Source: Liolophura sinensis (lineage: Eukaryota > Mollusca > Polyplacophora > Chitonida > Chitonidae). Taken from it: DNA of 64,000 bases. The translations under genes and the position numbers were made by a program. Below are positions 1 to 12,900 of the stretch, piece after piece; position 1 is the stretch's first letter, and each line of letters begins with the position of its first letter. Location: the NCBI RefSeq assembly GCF_032854445.1, contig NC_088300.1:18767608-18831607 (forward strand), in the 5' to 3' direction. Under the pieces are notes generated by a model that saw only the letters and a list, made by a program, of their open reading frames with translations, searched no databases and had not been told where the DNA came from.

Positions 1-858
1 ATCCAATATCCTGCAAACCTATATCATATGCAACAACCAGATCCCATATCATGCAAACCTATAGCATATACAACAGCCAGATCCCATACCCTGCCAACCT
101 ACATCATATACAACAACCAGATCCCATATCCTGTAAACCTATATCATATACAACAACCAGATCCCATATCCTGCAAACCTATAGCATATACAACAGCCAT
201 ATCCCATATCCTGCCAACCTATATCATATACAACAACCAGATCCCATATCCTGTAAACCCATATCATACACAACAGCCAGTTCCAATATCCTGCAAACAT
301 ATATCATATACAACAACCAGATCCCATATCCTGCAAACCTATATCATATACAACAGCCAGATCCCATATCCTGCCAATTTATATCATATACAACAACCAG
401 ATCCCATATCCTGTAAACCTATATCATATACAACAACCAGATCCCATATCTTGCAAACCTATAGCATATACAACAGCCAGATCCCATATCCTGCCAACCT
501 ATATCATATACAACAACCAGATCCCATATCCTGTAAACCTATATCATATACAACAATCAGATCCCATGTCCTGCAAACCTATAGCATATACAACAGCCAG
601 ATCCCATACCCTGCCAACCTATATCACATACAACAGCCAGATCCCAAGTCCTGCAAACCTATAGCATATACAACAGCCAGATCCCATACCCTGCCAACCT
701 GTATCATATACAACAACCAGATCCCATATCCTGCAAACCTATATCACATACAACAACCAGATCCCAAGTCCTGCAAACCTATATCACATACAACAACCAG
801 ATCCCAAGTCCTGCAAATCTATATCATATACAGCAGCCAGATCCCATACTTGTCAAAC
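1..858. repeat. 40-bp minisatellite, about 21 copies
   Basis: A 40-bp unit (reading ATCCCATATCCTGCAAACCT then ATATCATATACAACAACCAG) is repeated head to tail from the window edge to about 858. Copies differ by a few substitutions, mostly CAACAACCAG against CAACAGCCAG and CTGCAA against CTGTAA or CTGCCA. The array probably continues leftwards outside the window. It lies upstream of the first visible PARP exon, so it is either in an intron or in the 5' flank. The long open frames over it are a by-product of the repeat, which has no stop in some phases. Confidence 0.95.
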
Positions 859-1002
859 CTATGATATAGTCTTATATAATAATGAACATGCATATAACAT
901 CTCAGATACAGAACTCTTTGGTATCGTCTACTATAGGCTTACAGTATGTCCTGCAGAACTACATGTAGATTCATCTCTTATTGATCTTTGTCCTATTAAA
1001 CA

Positions 1003-1765
1003 GCCAGATCACATGTCACTTAGGGCTGTGTCCTACATCTCCTGTTGACTTATGTCCTATTAAACATTTAGGCCAGTGTCCTAAATCCACGTAATAAAGC
1101 TTTTCAAATATCCTACATCTCCTATTGACTTATGTCCTATTAAACATTTAGGCCGGTGTGCTACATCTCCTATAGTCCTATTAATCATGTAGGCCTATGT
1201 CCTACATCTCCTATAGACCTATGTCCTATTAAACATTTAGGGCTATGTCCCACATCCCCTATAGACCTATGTTCTATTAAACATTTAGGCCTGAGTCGTA
1301 CATCTCCTATAGATCCATGTCCTATTTAACATTTAGGTCTATGTTCTACATCCCCTATAGACCTATGTCCTATTAAACATTTAGGACTATGTTCTACATC
1401 TCCAGTAGACCTATGTCCTATTAAACATTTAGGCCTATGTTCTACAGCTCCAGTAGACCTATGTCCTATTAAACATTTAGGCCTATGTTCTACATCTCCA
1501 ATAGACCTATGCCCTATTAAACATTTAGGCTCAAATCCTTCATCCCCGATAGACTGTGTTCTACATCTCCAGTAGACCTATGTCCTATTAAACATTTAGG
1601 CCTATGTTCTACAGCTCCAATAGTTCTATGTCCTATTAAACATTTAGGCCTATGTTCTACATCTCCAATAGACCTATGTCCTATTAAACATTTAGGCTCA
1701 AATCCTTCATCCCCAATAGGCCTATTTCCTATTAAACATTAAGGCCAGAGTCCTACATCTCCTAC
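1003..1765. repeat. 48-bp minisatellite, degenerate
   Basis: A unit of about 48 bp alternates CCTATGTCCTATTAAACATT and TAGGCCTATGTTCTACATCT followed by CCAGTAGA, for roughly 15 copies with more drift than the neighbouring array. The left edge (CAGCCAGATCACATG) resembles part of the 40-bp unit of the first array, which suggests the two arrays are related or were joined by a slippage event. No coding sequence is seen between 858 and 1895. Confidence 0.9.
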
Positions 1766-1895
1766 AAGCATATGACCTACAAAACAGTCAGAATGACAAC
1801 ATCTACCATATCCTATGGACCATGATATCTCAAAGCATTTTATGGCATAGCTTGCTTCATATAAAAAGTTCAAAGGTTATGTGAATTTTTTCCAG

Positions 1896-3974
1896 ATGAA
1901 GAATCAGATGATGAAGAGCCACCAGCCAAAAAGAAAAAGAAAGAAACAAAGAAAACAACAAGTAAGTTTGAAGTTTATAATTGTGGTAGAATCATCGGAC
2001 ATAATGACAAGTCTCACTTCAGCAGAATCCAGTATTCTACCCTGGTGCCAGCTATAAGTGTTAAGGTACAAAGCCCCCTTATTAAATGAAAAAGCTGAAA
2101 GGGCAGTCCGGCTGTAAGTGGGAAGGTCTCTCAGCAACCTGCTGTAGGTTGTGGGTTTCTGCCTGGCTCTGCCCGGTTTCCTCCTACCATAATGCTGGTC
2201 GCCGTTGAAAGTCAAGTGAATTATTCTTGAGTACGGCGTAGAACACCCATCCAATAAATAAATGAATAAGAGGGCAGTCATGCTTGTTACTGATTGTTTT
2301 CTAGATATTTGTTGGTAAAGCTGTCATTGGTATGGGCATGTATATTGAAAGAAATCATCATGCTGCAGTAGTGCACATTATAATACACAAGACTGAAGCT
2401 AATGCCAACTTTACGCTATTGGAGAGTTCTTGACAGCAAGACTGAAAAGGATATTTGAAAAGCTTTATTACTTGGATTTAAGAAGCATATTTTAAAACAA
2501 ACCTATATATCCAAATTATTGAAGGGAATTAGTATGATAAAATCATGTTATCACAACTGATACCCAGGAGTGCTTCAATAAATGCCTAAGTGCAAAGCAA
2601 ATAGTGTTTAATCAGTGAAGTTTATTTTTGAGTATTCTTTGTAAACAGTGCTATACACAACACTGGGACTTGTGTAAGAAGACTGGAGTAGTGATGGTGT
2701 GACTTAGGTTAAATGTTGTTTTGGGAATTGCCCTTCAAATCATTGACCTGGAACTTTGATTTGGGTTGACAGCTGGTATAAGAATACCTGTTTTGACACC
2801 TAAATTAATCCTTTTTGTGTCTATAATGGAAGCCTGCGGACTTTAAGGGGTGGATTTCAGGGTTTTTCATCTTACATACAGAGGCTTTGCATAAAACATA
2901 TCATGTATCAAAAAGGAATCGTTTTTGTTGTAACTTTGAGTAAGGTATAACAGAATTCTATTCTTGAGTTCCGCTCTAACATTCTATGCTTTAGCTGCTG
3001 TAAAGTGCTGGTTAAAATCACCTTTGTGTGGAGAGGAAAACCTCAAGATTTCTTGATGCACCATTGTTCATCTGGCAATTTGATTGTGTTCATACATAAA
3101 CATGTATCTTTTGAAAGTTAATTATATGTTTTATACATTTTCTCTCTTCAGAGACAGCAAAAAAGGGGAAGAAAGATATGAAGGAAAAGAAGGAACGTAA
3201 ACCAAGATCAAAAAAGGATAAGGCTGAGAAAGGTAAAAGCTTGTCTATGATTTGATTGATTTTGCATGCAGAGAAATGTTTAATATGTGTGTTTGTTAAC
3301 ACAGACTCATGATAAACGATTTTCACCTTTAACAACAGCGCTGTGTTTGTAGCTGTGTTTGTAGCTGTGTTTGTGGCTGTGTTCGTAGGTGTGTTCGTAG
3401 GTGTGTTCATAGCTGTGTTTGTAGCTGTGTTGGTAGCTTTGTTTTAAACAAAAAACATGTCCTAAAAGGGAAAGGAAATATAAATAAATGTAAGCAGGAG
3501 TAGCAAAATCGTTAAAAAAATGTATGTGAAAATACCCTTACTTTTTGCATAACTGGGGACTTCTCTTATAGAGACTGGAGTGATTTTCCACAATTCTTAT
3601 TAGAAAAACACCAAGTTAAGGGAAAAGCTTCCTGATTTGGATTAGCCATGTATAGTGAGGTGTTGTTTCAGGTGAAACAGATGACGGCCAGCATCTTTAA
3701 TAGCTGCTTTGTGTCATTTATCTCCTGACTTTTGATAAACTAGATAATGTTATTGGAAAAATATTTCTCACAGAATTCTGAAAAATTCACTGAAAAAATT
3801 TACTTGGGTGAAATTTATATATTAGATGTATATGAATTATGTTTGTCTTATATTTTATTGATTTTTTTCCCCAGCGCCTAGGAAGAGAAAAGTCTCAAAA
3901 AAGAATGAAGACCTTGAGTTGCATCCCAACCCTGCCATTAAGGTTCTGGACAAAGACCCTTTCTTTGAAACCAA
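1896..3974 (+). CDS. PARP gene exons 1-3: lysine-rich N-terminal tail with nuclear-localisation-like motif
   Basis: Exons 1896-1961, 3152-3232 and 3875-3974. They encode residues 1-82, starting EESDDEEPPAKKKKKETKK and including the basic run APRKRKVSKK in exon 3, which resembles a classical monopartite nuclear localisation signal. The reading frame was chosen because it continues through every later exon; the ATG at 1896 is in another frame and does not join to exon 2. Exon 1 begins with two bases completing a codon from an unseen upstream exon, so the true N-terminus is outside the window. Low-complexity sequence gives little family evidence by itself; the link to the gene rests on matching splice phases. 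Confidence 0.8.
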
Positions 3975-6900
3975 GTATGTCTATCTTTGCCTGTCATATA
4001 TGAAGTGAAAATCAGACATTTTCCATTTTTTGTCTTTTTTTTTTTGTGTGTGTGTGTGCTGGTGTTTTCACCAGGATATGTTAAAGAATCAACAGAAGAT
4101 TAGCGAAAAGAAATTTCTGTAAAGATTACTAGATATGAAGATTATGACCAGACTTACCATCATACATTTCACTTTTCTTGCATGTTGAGCATTGTACTTT
4201 GAATAATGTGATGTAAATACTGGTGAAACCTCTGCTTTCTGTCTCAGAAATAGCCATGGTTATACTAGGATAAATCGGTGGCTTGAGGCCCGCATGGCTG
4301 CTGCAAACAGCCATACTTTGGTGAAATGAACAAAACTGATTCAGACCCGACAATTGTTGACCTTGCTTTCGACAGTAATAACTGCGGCTAATCTTGACAT
4401 TTTCTAGACTTTGTGCTCAGCATATGCGAATGCTTACTTATTTATTTGATTGTTTTCATTGCCGCACATAAGAAGATTTCACTGATACGAAGGTAATCAG
4501 TTTTAATGGTAAAGGGAACCAGAGTGCCAAGGGTAAGCACTGACATTTGGCAAGTTAGTGATGGACTGCCATCAGCAGATAGTTTGGTAATACCCTGGAA
4601 ATAATGATAAGTGTTATATTAAGCTTTAGCAAACAAATACACAAACTAGCTGGTTTGCATCTGTGTAGGAGCTATACGGGACTTACTATTGTTGTGTTTT
4701 CAGAGATAAAGTGCCATTTGTGTCGAAGTTTGTTCATGGAAAGTTAATCATTAGAGCTGTTCTCCTGAATGACATGAAGATGTTGAAGAAGCTGAGTCAG
4801 GACAAAGACAAAATCTATAATGTAAGATCTCATTCATAAGTTTTCATATTGGTTCACTTTGGTAATGTTACATTCATCTTACAAATCTTAATTTAATCTC
4901 ATCTCATTGTGCCCGCAAAACTATTTTATCTCTGGTAAGTTTTATGCAGCACTCAAGTAGTGATTTCATTGTTTTAGTTTGGACATCAACAAGAGAGTAA
5001 TAAGGACAAAATATAAGGCTGAAATATTCAGTAACAATGAAGCTTTTGTTTTTCAAAGTTACGCTTTGAAATCACTGTATCTGCAACATGCCTCTGGATC
5101 TCTGCCAATTTGGTGATATACTGCCACCTTGTCATGTCTGGGTTTGATGTTGCCTTTGTTTTGATTCCTTCCCTAGGTTGGGTTGAGATGTACGAGCCTT
5201 CCCTTTTCGATTGAGTATTTAATAAAAGTCATACTTGTAGTATAATTTACATATTATCTTATGGAAAGAAATATATTTTCTCCTATTGGTACTCTTGTCT
5301 CTCAGTTTGGTTGGAAATACATGTATTATGTGTATGGGTTCCTATTCTGGTGTCTCACTTAGGCTGGGAATACGTCACAGATGCTCAGCTCTTGTTTATA
5401 CTTTCTCAGAGATATATATTATGCGCAAACCTATGTGACATTATTTGTATTTCCTGGTGGGTTTTCCCCGGGCTCTGCCTGGTTTCCTCCCACCATAATG
5501 CTGGCCGCAGTCATATAAGTGAAATATTCTTGAGTACGGCATAAAACACCAATCAAGTAAATCAAATTGTATTTCCTGTCCGGCTTTTTAGTGCAGCAGT
5601 ACGTTATTTATGAACAAACCAGTCAAATAGTAACCATTGTCATTTTAACATTGATAGCTCAACTCTACCAGAGCCCCCGCCATTCCACTCACAGCTATGG
5701 AATATGCAATACTGAAAAATAACTCTGATGCGATAAAAACGCTGCGGAATATTGAGTATGATCCTTCGTACCAGAAGCCGAGGCACAGAGAACAGATAAT
5801 GATCAGTCGCCTGGGTACTGGCAGGTACAGTTTATAATATGCCTCAATTTTATGTGATTTAGATTATTTTCGTACTTAATTAGCATATAAGTGGACAAGT
5901 ACAGATAGAGTTGTATACAGTTAGATGCATTTTTACATGGGCATAGAAGTACATTTCCTGCTCTGTTCAAGCTTAACACTTCACAGGTCAAACATGGTTT
6001 GAAATAATGTAGACCTTTATTCAAATGTCGATGACTGTAATTCTTCAACCTTTTCGTATGTTTACAAGGTGTTTATTCAAGCATATTCTGAAGACATTTT
6101 TATGTGTTGAATGATAAAGTTATGCTTTTTGTGAAGACCTAATACTGGCAAATCTGACCAATGTAGGTTTGTCTCCTAAATCAAATTAAAAGGTGCATAA
6201 GTTGCACTGTAAGTTATTGTAAGCAGGCCACAAAATTTGGCGGTTACATGTAGTGTAATTGTACTGACCGACAAACCGGTTGCGCTGATGTGTCCCCGGG
6301 AACATTCCTACATATACAGCGCTTGAACTGGGTAGCGCTCAACCTGTATATTAGAATTACCCACAAAAGGTTGCGGGCCATCTTCATGCAGCGACAGCTA
6401 CCACGAAACAGAAGTTGTGTCAGTTGTTAGAGATACCTCTTCCAGGTTGTTTTAATACTTGTCCATTGGCAAAAAACAAGCGCTCATATGCCTTTGAACA
6501 AAAGCTCTCATGTGGTGCCATGATGCTGCAGAGTGTTCTATTGAACTTAAACTCAGTGCCGTTATTCACTAAAATTTATGCAGTCAACAAATTCCGTTAT
6601 AACGAAATATCGTTGGGGTCCGCGCTCCATCTATTAATCGGGTAAATGCATTTGTGCTGTCTCCTGTGATTTGTGCTGTCAAGTCCAGTCTGCAAACTAC
6701 CTTTTTACTGTGTGACAGCATACAGGTAACTCATGAGAAGGCTTTCGTGTTAAAACAAAATATTAAAACTTTTAACTAAGAAATTTATATTCGACTTTCA
6801 ACCAGTTCTCGCCACGAGCAGGTGCACTACATGCCTCCTTTGTAATGCATGTAACACGCGCTAGCTGGCGGCATTCGTAAGTTACGTATTGTGCTCTTGG

Positions 6901-9900
6901 TGAGCTAGCAGTAGGCGAAGAAAGGTGACATTCAATTCGAACAGAATTTAAACTTTCACTAGTCAACAGCTTTCCATGAGCTGGTCATCGTTGACATTCC
7001 CTCGTGTGAATGGTTACATTATTTCACCCTGTGGACAAAACCATTTTATCAGACAGTGATGATGAGGGCTCCACAAGCCAGTTGGATATTACACACACTA
7101 CAAGTAGCTAATTATTTATCATCTAATAATCTATGTAATTATTAATCATCTAAAGACATTAAAAATACTTAGGAATATAATTCATGTTGGTCTGACAGAT
7201 GTGTTTTAGAGTGGCTTCCTGATCTATACTGATCCCCGTTCATACTGTGAAAACCCGTAACCGATTTTTTGGTTACATCAGCCACCCAAATTTCATGGCC
7301 TGGGCATGTAGAAAGTTATCCAAAATATGCATAATACTTATGCTCAGTTGAACTACCAATTGTCCACAATCACAGGTTATGTATACCACAAACTGTCGAT
7401 ACCGAGACATGTACGGTTATGTCATGAAATGATATATCTGGAATTGTCAGAATGAGATAAGTGATGTTCATCACAATTTAACCACATCGCCGCTTGAGTG
7501 CTGACAATTCCAGTATCCAATCTACTGCTTTATTATACCAAAAAAGGATGTAACCAAAAAAAAAAAAAAAGAAAAAGGAAAAGAACTTTCGATACTTTAA
7601 ATTACTGAACTTGAGCAAGCCGTCATATGACTGGTTACAAACAAGGGCACAATAGAGACCTGACAAAGGGAGAGAACTGTACTGGCAGTAGAAAACATGC
7701 ACAAGATCATTGGAGGGTGAGATAGTTGGCTATTGCTGCGTGAACATCATCAAATGCTGTCATGCAGATCTAGATTTTGGGATAATGAGAAGACCTCCAT
7801 AATAACTTCAAATTTTTTTTTTTGTCTCTCTTATCTTCCAGCTACAATCGTCGCTCTCTTGGCGTCAGTTTCATTCGTGAAATCATGGCCAGTAGAGGGA
7901 CCAGAGAAGGAAATAATGCATTAACTAAGGTAAGATGAAGGTCGTTTACAAGAGTTCAAAACCAGCCTTGGACAGTAAATTTGTCAATTCTCTTGCTCTC
8001 ACTGTTCATGTGACTTGGGTGACAATAAGCAGTCGATGCTCCTGTGACTGTTTGTGCAGCCTTGCATTTGCGGGAAGACCTCTTGTCTTCCATGCATCTG
8101 GTGTGCATATCTCTTTATTATTTTTTTCATTGTTGCCTAATGTCAGATGTGGGGAGGTTTTGTCAGTAACTTACCAATTATATCTCAGGAGATGCAGAAC
8201 TTTGAGCTGTTGTCAACACACTCTTTCCTTGGTTATTCAAGTTCAGTTTATGATTTTGGCTTGCCATTACAAAGTTAGGTAAGGTATTGGGACAATATGG
8301 CAAAGTAACTGTCGATCAGATTATGGATTTAGTCCAGGTTGGGTGATGTATATTATAACACATATGTACATGTTAATGTGTACATATATATTTAAGGGTT
8401 TGTTGGGTAGCTTTATATCGCTGAACCTTGGTTGTGTGTCTGCCACACATCGGGGCTTCCACCCACCATAAATCTGGCTGCTGTTGTATAAGTGAAATGT
8501 TCTTGAGTACACTGTAAAACACCAGGTAAATAAAATCAAATGAATGCAGTGTAGCTTAATTTCTTAGTTATGTGCAGCACAGCATTCTTCATTTGTTGTT
8601 CTGTGATCTTTGAATTGTTTTATACTGACCCTAGAATTACTTCAACAAATAGTTGAATTTCAGCTTTCTTCACCATCTTCTAGGCAAGACTTTGTTAGGT
8701 ATTAATCTGTGTGTACTTTGGTGTGCCCTCACAGGATGTATCTGACATGGCAAGTAACTGCAGAGCTGATAGCTGGAAGCTTTTAAGAATGGCCTTTCAA
8801 GCCGGCTGTGACTGGGAGCTGGTAAAGGCCTTCATAAAAGACAACTTCTTATCTTCTGACAGAGACTTGGAAGATTTGTCGTCGTACAATGTAAGTTACC
8901 CAAATTCAGTTACTTAGCCAATGTTACTTCCTTTTAAAAGAAACTTCTCAGGTCATTTATGCTGAAAATTGAAGCACATTGCTTGTAGTCTCTGTAGCTT
9001 TCAAAAATTTTGTGATTTTTTTTTTTGTTAAAAAATTACAAGGCTTCAAAGATAGAAATCCAGTAAAAGCTATATCTCTTGGGGTAATCATACATATATT
9101 TTTATCGTACAAATACATCTCTGGTCTCTTAACCAGTTAGAAGAAATCTCCTTTCCTCACTGACACAACAGTTATATAACATGCTCTGGTATCTGAGAAA
9201 ACAAGGTCAACATGGAAAGAATTGAACATTATACAGTAAAAGTTAGAGTAATGTAAAACCATTGAAGGTTATACAGTATTAGGTCATCCTTAGCAAATTT
9301 TTTGTTGGGGGTAACCCAACCCCATCAGAAAAAAAATAGCGTCAGTCGGTAGGGATTTTTTTTCACCATGGCTCACGGGAAAGATATGTATTTTTAAAGA
9401 AATAAACATTGATAGAAAAATAAAAATAGATTCTGTTAAAATCACGATTAATCTTAAGAATAGTGCCCTTCCTTGGAGAATGTGTCGGGTTACGCACAAC
9501 AAATGTATTTTTTATTCCTGCTTCCAGACACTGAAGTGCTCAGTGTTCAACGAACCAAACATGCATAGCAGCTCCAAAATTTTTTCCATCTCTACTGTGT
9601 AACAGTAATCGCTTACAAAAAGTAAAAAATACCTCAAAATAATGAATATGATTAACAGAAGCCATGAACAGTGTGTGTTTAGGAGATTACTATCAGTTTT
9701 AGAACCATGCAGTATTTTTGTCTTTATTAGGCCAAAAATGTGTTTAAAGAGATTGGGAGGGCTCTATGGAGAGGTCATTATAAGTTGGCCAGAGAACTGC
9801 TGAAGTGGGCATCTGAACACTCCACCACTGGCTTCCAGGCTATACATGCCAAGGTGAGTCAGTGACAAATGTAATAGATACATGTATGGTCAGCTGCTAA

Positions 9901-12900
9901 AGTGGGCATCTGAACACCCCTCCACTGGCTTCCAGGTGTTACATGCCAAAGTGAGTCCTTAACACCTGCAGTAGATACAGGTATACAAGTATCTGGTCAG
10001 CAGCTAAAATGGGTATCTGAACACTCCATCAGTGGGTTCCAGGTGTTACATGCCAAAGTGAGTCCTTAACACCTGCAGTAGATACAGGTATACAAGTATC
10101 TGGTCAGCAGCTAAAGTGGGCATCTGAACACTCCATCAGTGGCTTCCAGGTGTTACATGCCAAAGTGAGTCCTTAACACCTGCAGTGGATACAGGTATAC
10201 AAGTATCTGGTCAGCAGCTATAGTGGGCATCTGAACACTCCATCAGTGGCTTCCAGGTGTTACATGCCAAAGTGAGTCCTTAACACCTGCAGTAGATACA
10301 GGTATACAAGTATCTGGTCAGCAGCTAAAATGGGTATCTGAACACTCCATCAGTGGCTTCCAGGTGTTACATGCCAAAGTGAGCCCTTAACACCTGCAGT
10401 AGATACAGGTATACAAGTATCTGGTCAGCAGCTAAAGTGGGCATCTGAACACTCCATCAGTGGGTTCCAGGTGTTACATGCCAAAGTGAGTCCTTAACAC
10501 CTGCAGTAGATACAGGTATACAAGTATCTGGTCAGCAGCTAAAGTGGGCATCTGAACACTCCATCAGTGGCTTCCAGGTGTTACATGCCAAGATGAGTCA
10601 TTAACACCTGCAGTAGATGTAGGTATACAAGTACCTGGTCAGTTGCAGAAGTGGGCATCTCAACACACCATCACTGGCTTACAGGTGTTAGTTACATGCC
10701 AAGGTGAGTCAGTAACCCCTACAGGTGCGTCTTATCTGCTCCTGATGTGAACAACTCCCCAAAGACTATTAAGAGAAACATAAGCTAGAATAACATGATA
10801 TCCTTTTCCCACTGTATCATACATGTTGAATTAATTTTAACCATTTAAGCTCCAGTTTTTTGAAAGTTACCTTTGTGTAATAATTGTATAATATTCTCAA
10901 TGGAGAAAGGACTTACTTCAATATAGGATTTCCCAAAGTAGCTGTCTGGCTGATTGACTGCTGAGAGGTTAGTGTTAAACATCATATTGGAGATTGGGAG
11001 CAGGTGGTAGCAGAGTAGGTTACAGATAGTGTATACGATGTGTGGATTCAATCCCAACCTTGGACAGTGCATTTGTGGATTCCCCCAACTCTCGCTGTGC
11101 ACAGGGCTTTTAGTGACAATAAGTATTGACAACAGTCGTATGGCCGTTTGCACAGTCTGAAATTCATTGAAGATCACTTGTATTCCATGAATTAGGTGTG
11201 CATATTAGTGCATCACACGGTGGCACAGATGGGAATGTTCATCAATGACTTGCCCAAGGTCAATGGTTTATTCTTGACTACAGAGTTAAAACACCTATCA
11301 AATAAATCAATGTTTTACCCACCTTCATATACATGTAGATGAAATATTTCTATAGTATGGTGTTATACAACTTTGATACACGTCTGTGTTTTGAAACAAT
11401 TTTTTCTGGGGTCATTCCAGTGGTTTATAAAAATACACACCCCTAACACTTTGAAATGTTGCGAAAAAAACTACATCCGTGTATGAATAAATTATCAATG
11501 AACTACTTTAATTCTTCTAATATTTGGGACAGTAGTAGTGTTGAAAGTAAAATATTACATTTCTTTACCAGTCTTTTGGAAAAGTAGAGATAAGAGTACG
11601 TTGTTTATTAGATGGTCTAACCATGTGAGAAAAAAGAAACTAAATATTCCTGCTAGAATTACATATACATTGGCTAAAATGAACAGGTAATTTATCAGTT
11701 CTGTCAATTATGCAACATAACTTGTCATGTGAAATTCTTTATATTGTTTGTCACTTGGTTTTCATTGTATTGTGAATTTCAAATGTCTTCATTGTATTGG
11801 AAGGTGTTGTTGGAAGATGTAAAGGAGATGAAGAAGATAAACCCAAGTGATGTAACATACAGCTCATCTGTTCACCCAGGGGTAAGATGTTAACACGTGT
11901 AATTACATCGCCACAACCAGGGCTTCATAGTCACTATTTGGTCATGAGTTTTGATCCCTGGGGATCTGCCCACTTTTCACATGCCATAATGCTGGCCATC
12001 ATTGTATGAGAGAAATATTCTTGTGTAACACCAGTGAAATAAATAAACAAAATAAATTGTAGTCACTTTTCAAATTTATCCCATAAATTGCCTTTGTCTC
12101 TGATATAGTAACAGTGATTTCAGTTTTAATATCCCTCATGGTATATAAATAATCCAACGATTTGATTTTTTAGGAGGCAAAAGCTTGATTGAGGTTGAGT
12201 GAAGCATATATTAGTGATAGAAAAACCACCATTAATGTCAGCATTTCAGCAAATACAAGAGAATTATTCTGATTCCAGTTTACCAAAATGTCTGCCTGAT
12301 AAAATGAAAATGTGTATATTTTTAAGGAATTTTTTAAAATGTTTGTCACGTCACACCAGCAAGATGTCATGGTGTGATATTCTTTTCTTTACGCAATGCC
12401 ACAGATCTTTCGTCGTGCTGGTATCATTTACTTTGGAAGTTGTTTTATATACAAATTTGCTGCATTCAATGTTGGTGTTATGACCAGGGTTTTTCCACCT
12501 AACCAATCAAAAAACCACAGATACCCAGGTATATTGGATTACATTATGATTTAGTCAGCTGAAACATAAATTTCAATACAACCGCCAACCCCCCAATGAG
12601 TAAGATATAATAGTATAAGGTATGCTCCAAAATTTAAAAAGATATTGAATATTTTTTTTTTTTGACATTTCTTCATTTCTCACATAGCCACAATCTTTAT
12701 TTAGGAGTTACTTTTTATGAATCTTTTGAAGCTGATGTTCTGATGTATCCGTCTTTCCTTTCCCACCCATTTCCCTATCTCTAGTGTGCCCCAATCCACA
12801 TAGCTGCTGTGAATCCGGATTCCCGCATGTTGAAGCATCTACTTGACATATCACCAGACATCAACTGTAATGACCAGACTCAGAAGAGCCCGGTTCACTA

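Noticed and set aside
28-864. Plus-strand 278-codon open frame with Tyr/Ile/Pro/Gln repeats
   Set aside because: It is the 40-bp minisatellite read in rotating frames; no splice sites or domain, and the period follows the DNA unit.
1896-1961. ATG at 1896 as the start of the PARP protein
   Set aside because: Its frame does not join to exon 2; the supported frame is offset by two bases and continues from upstream.
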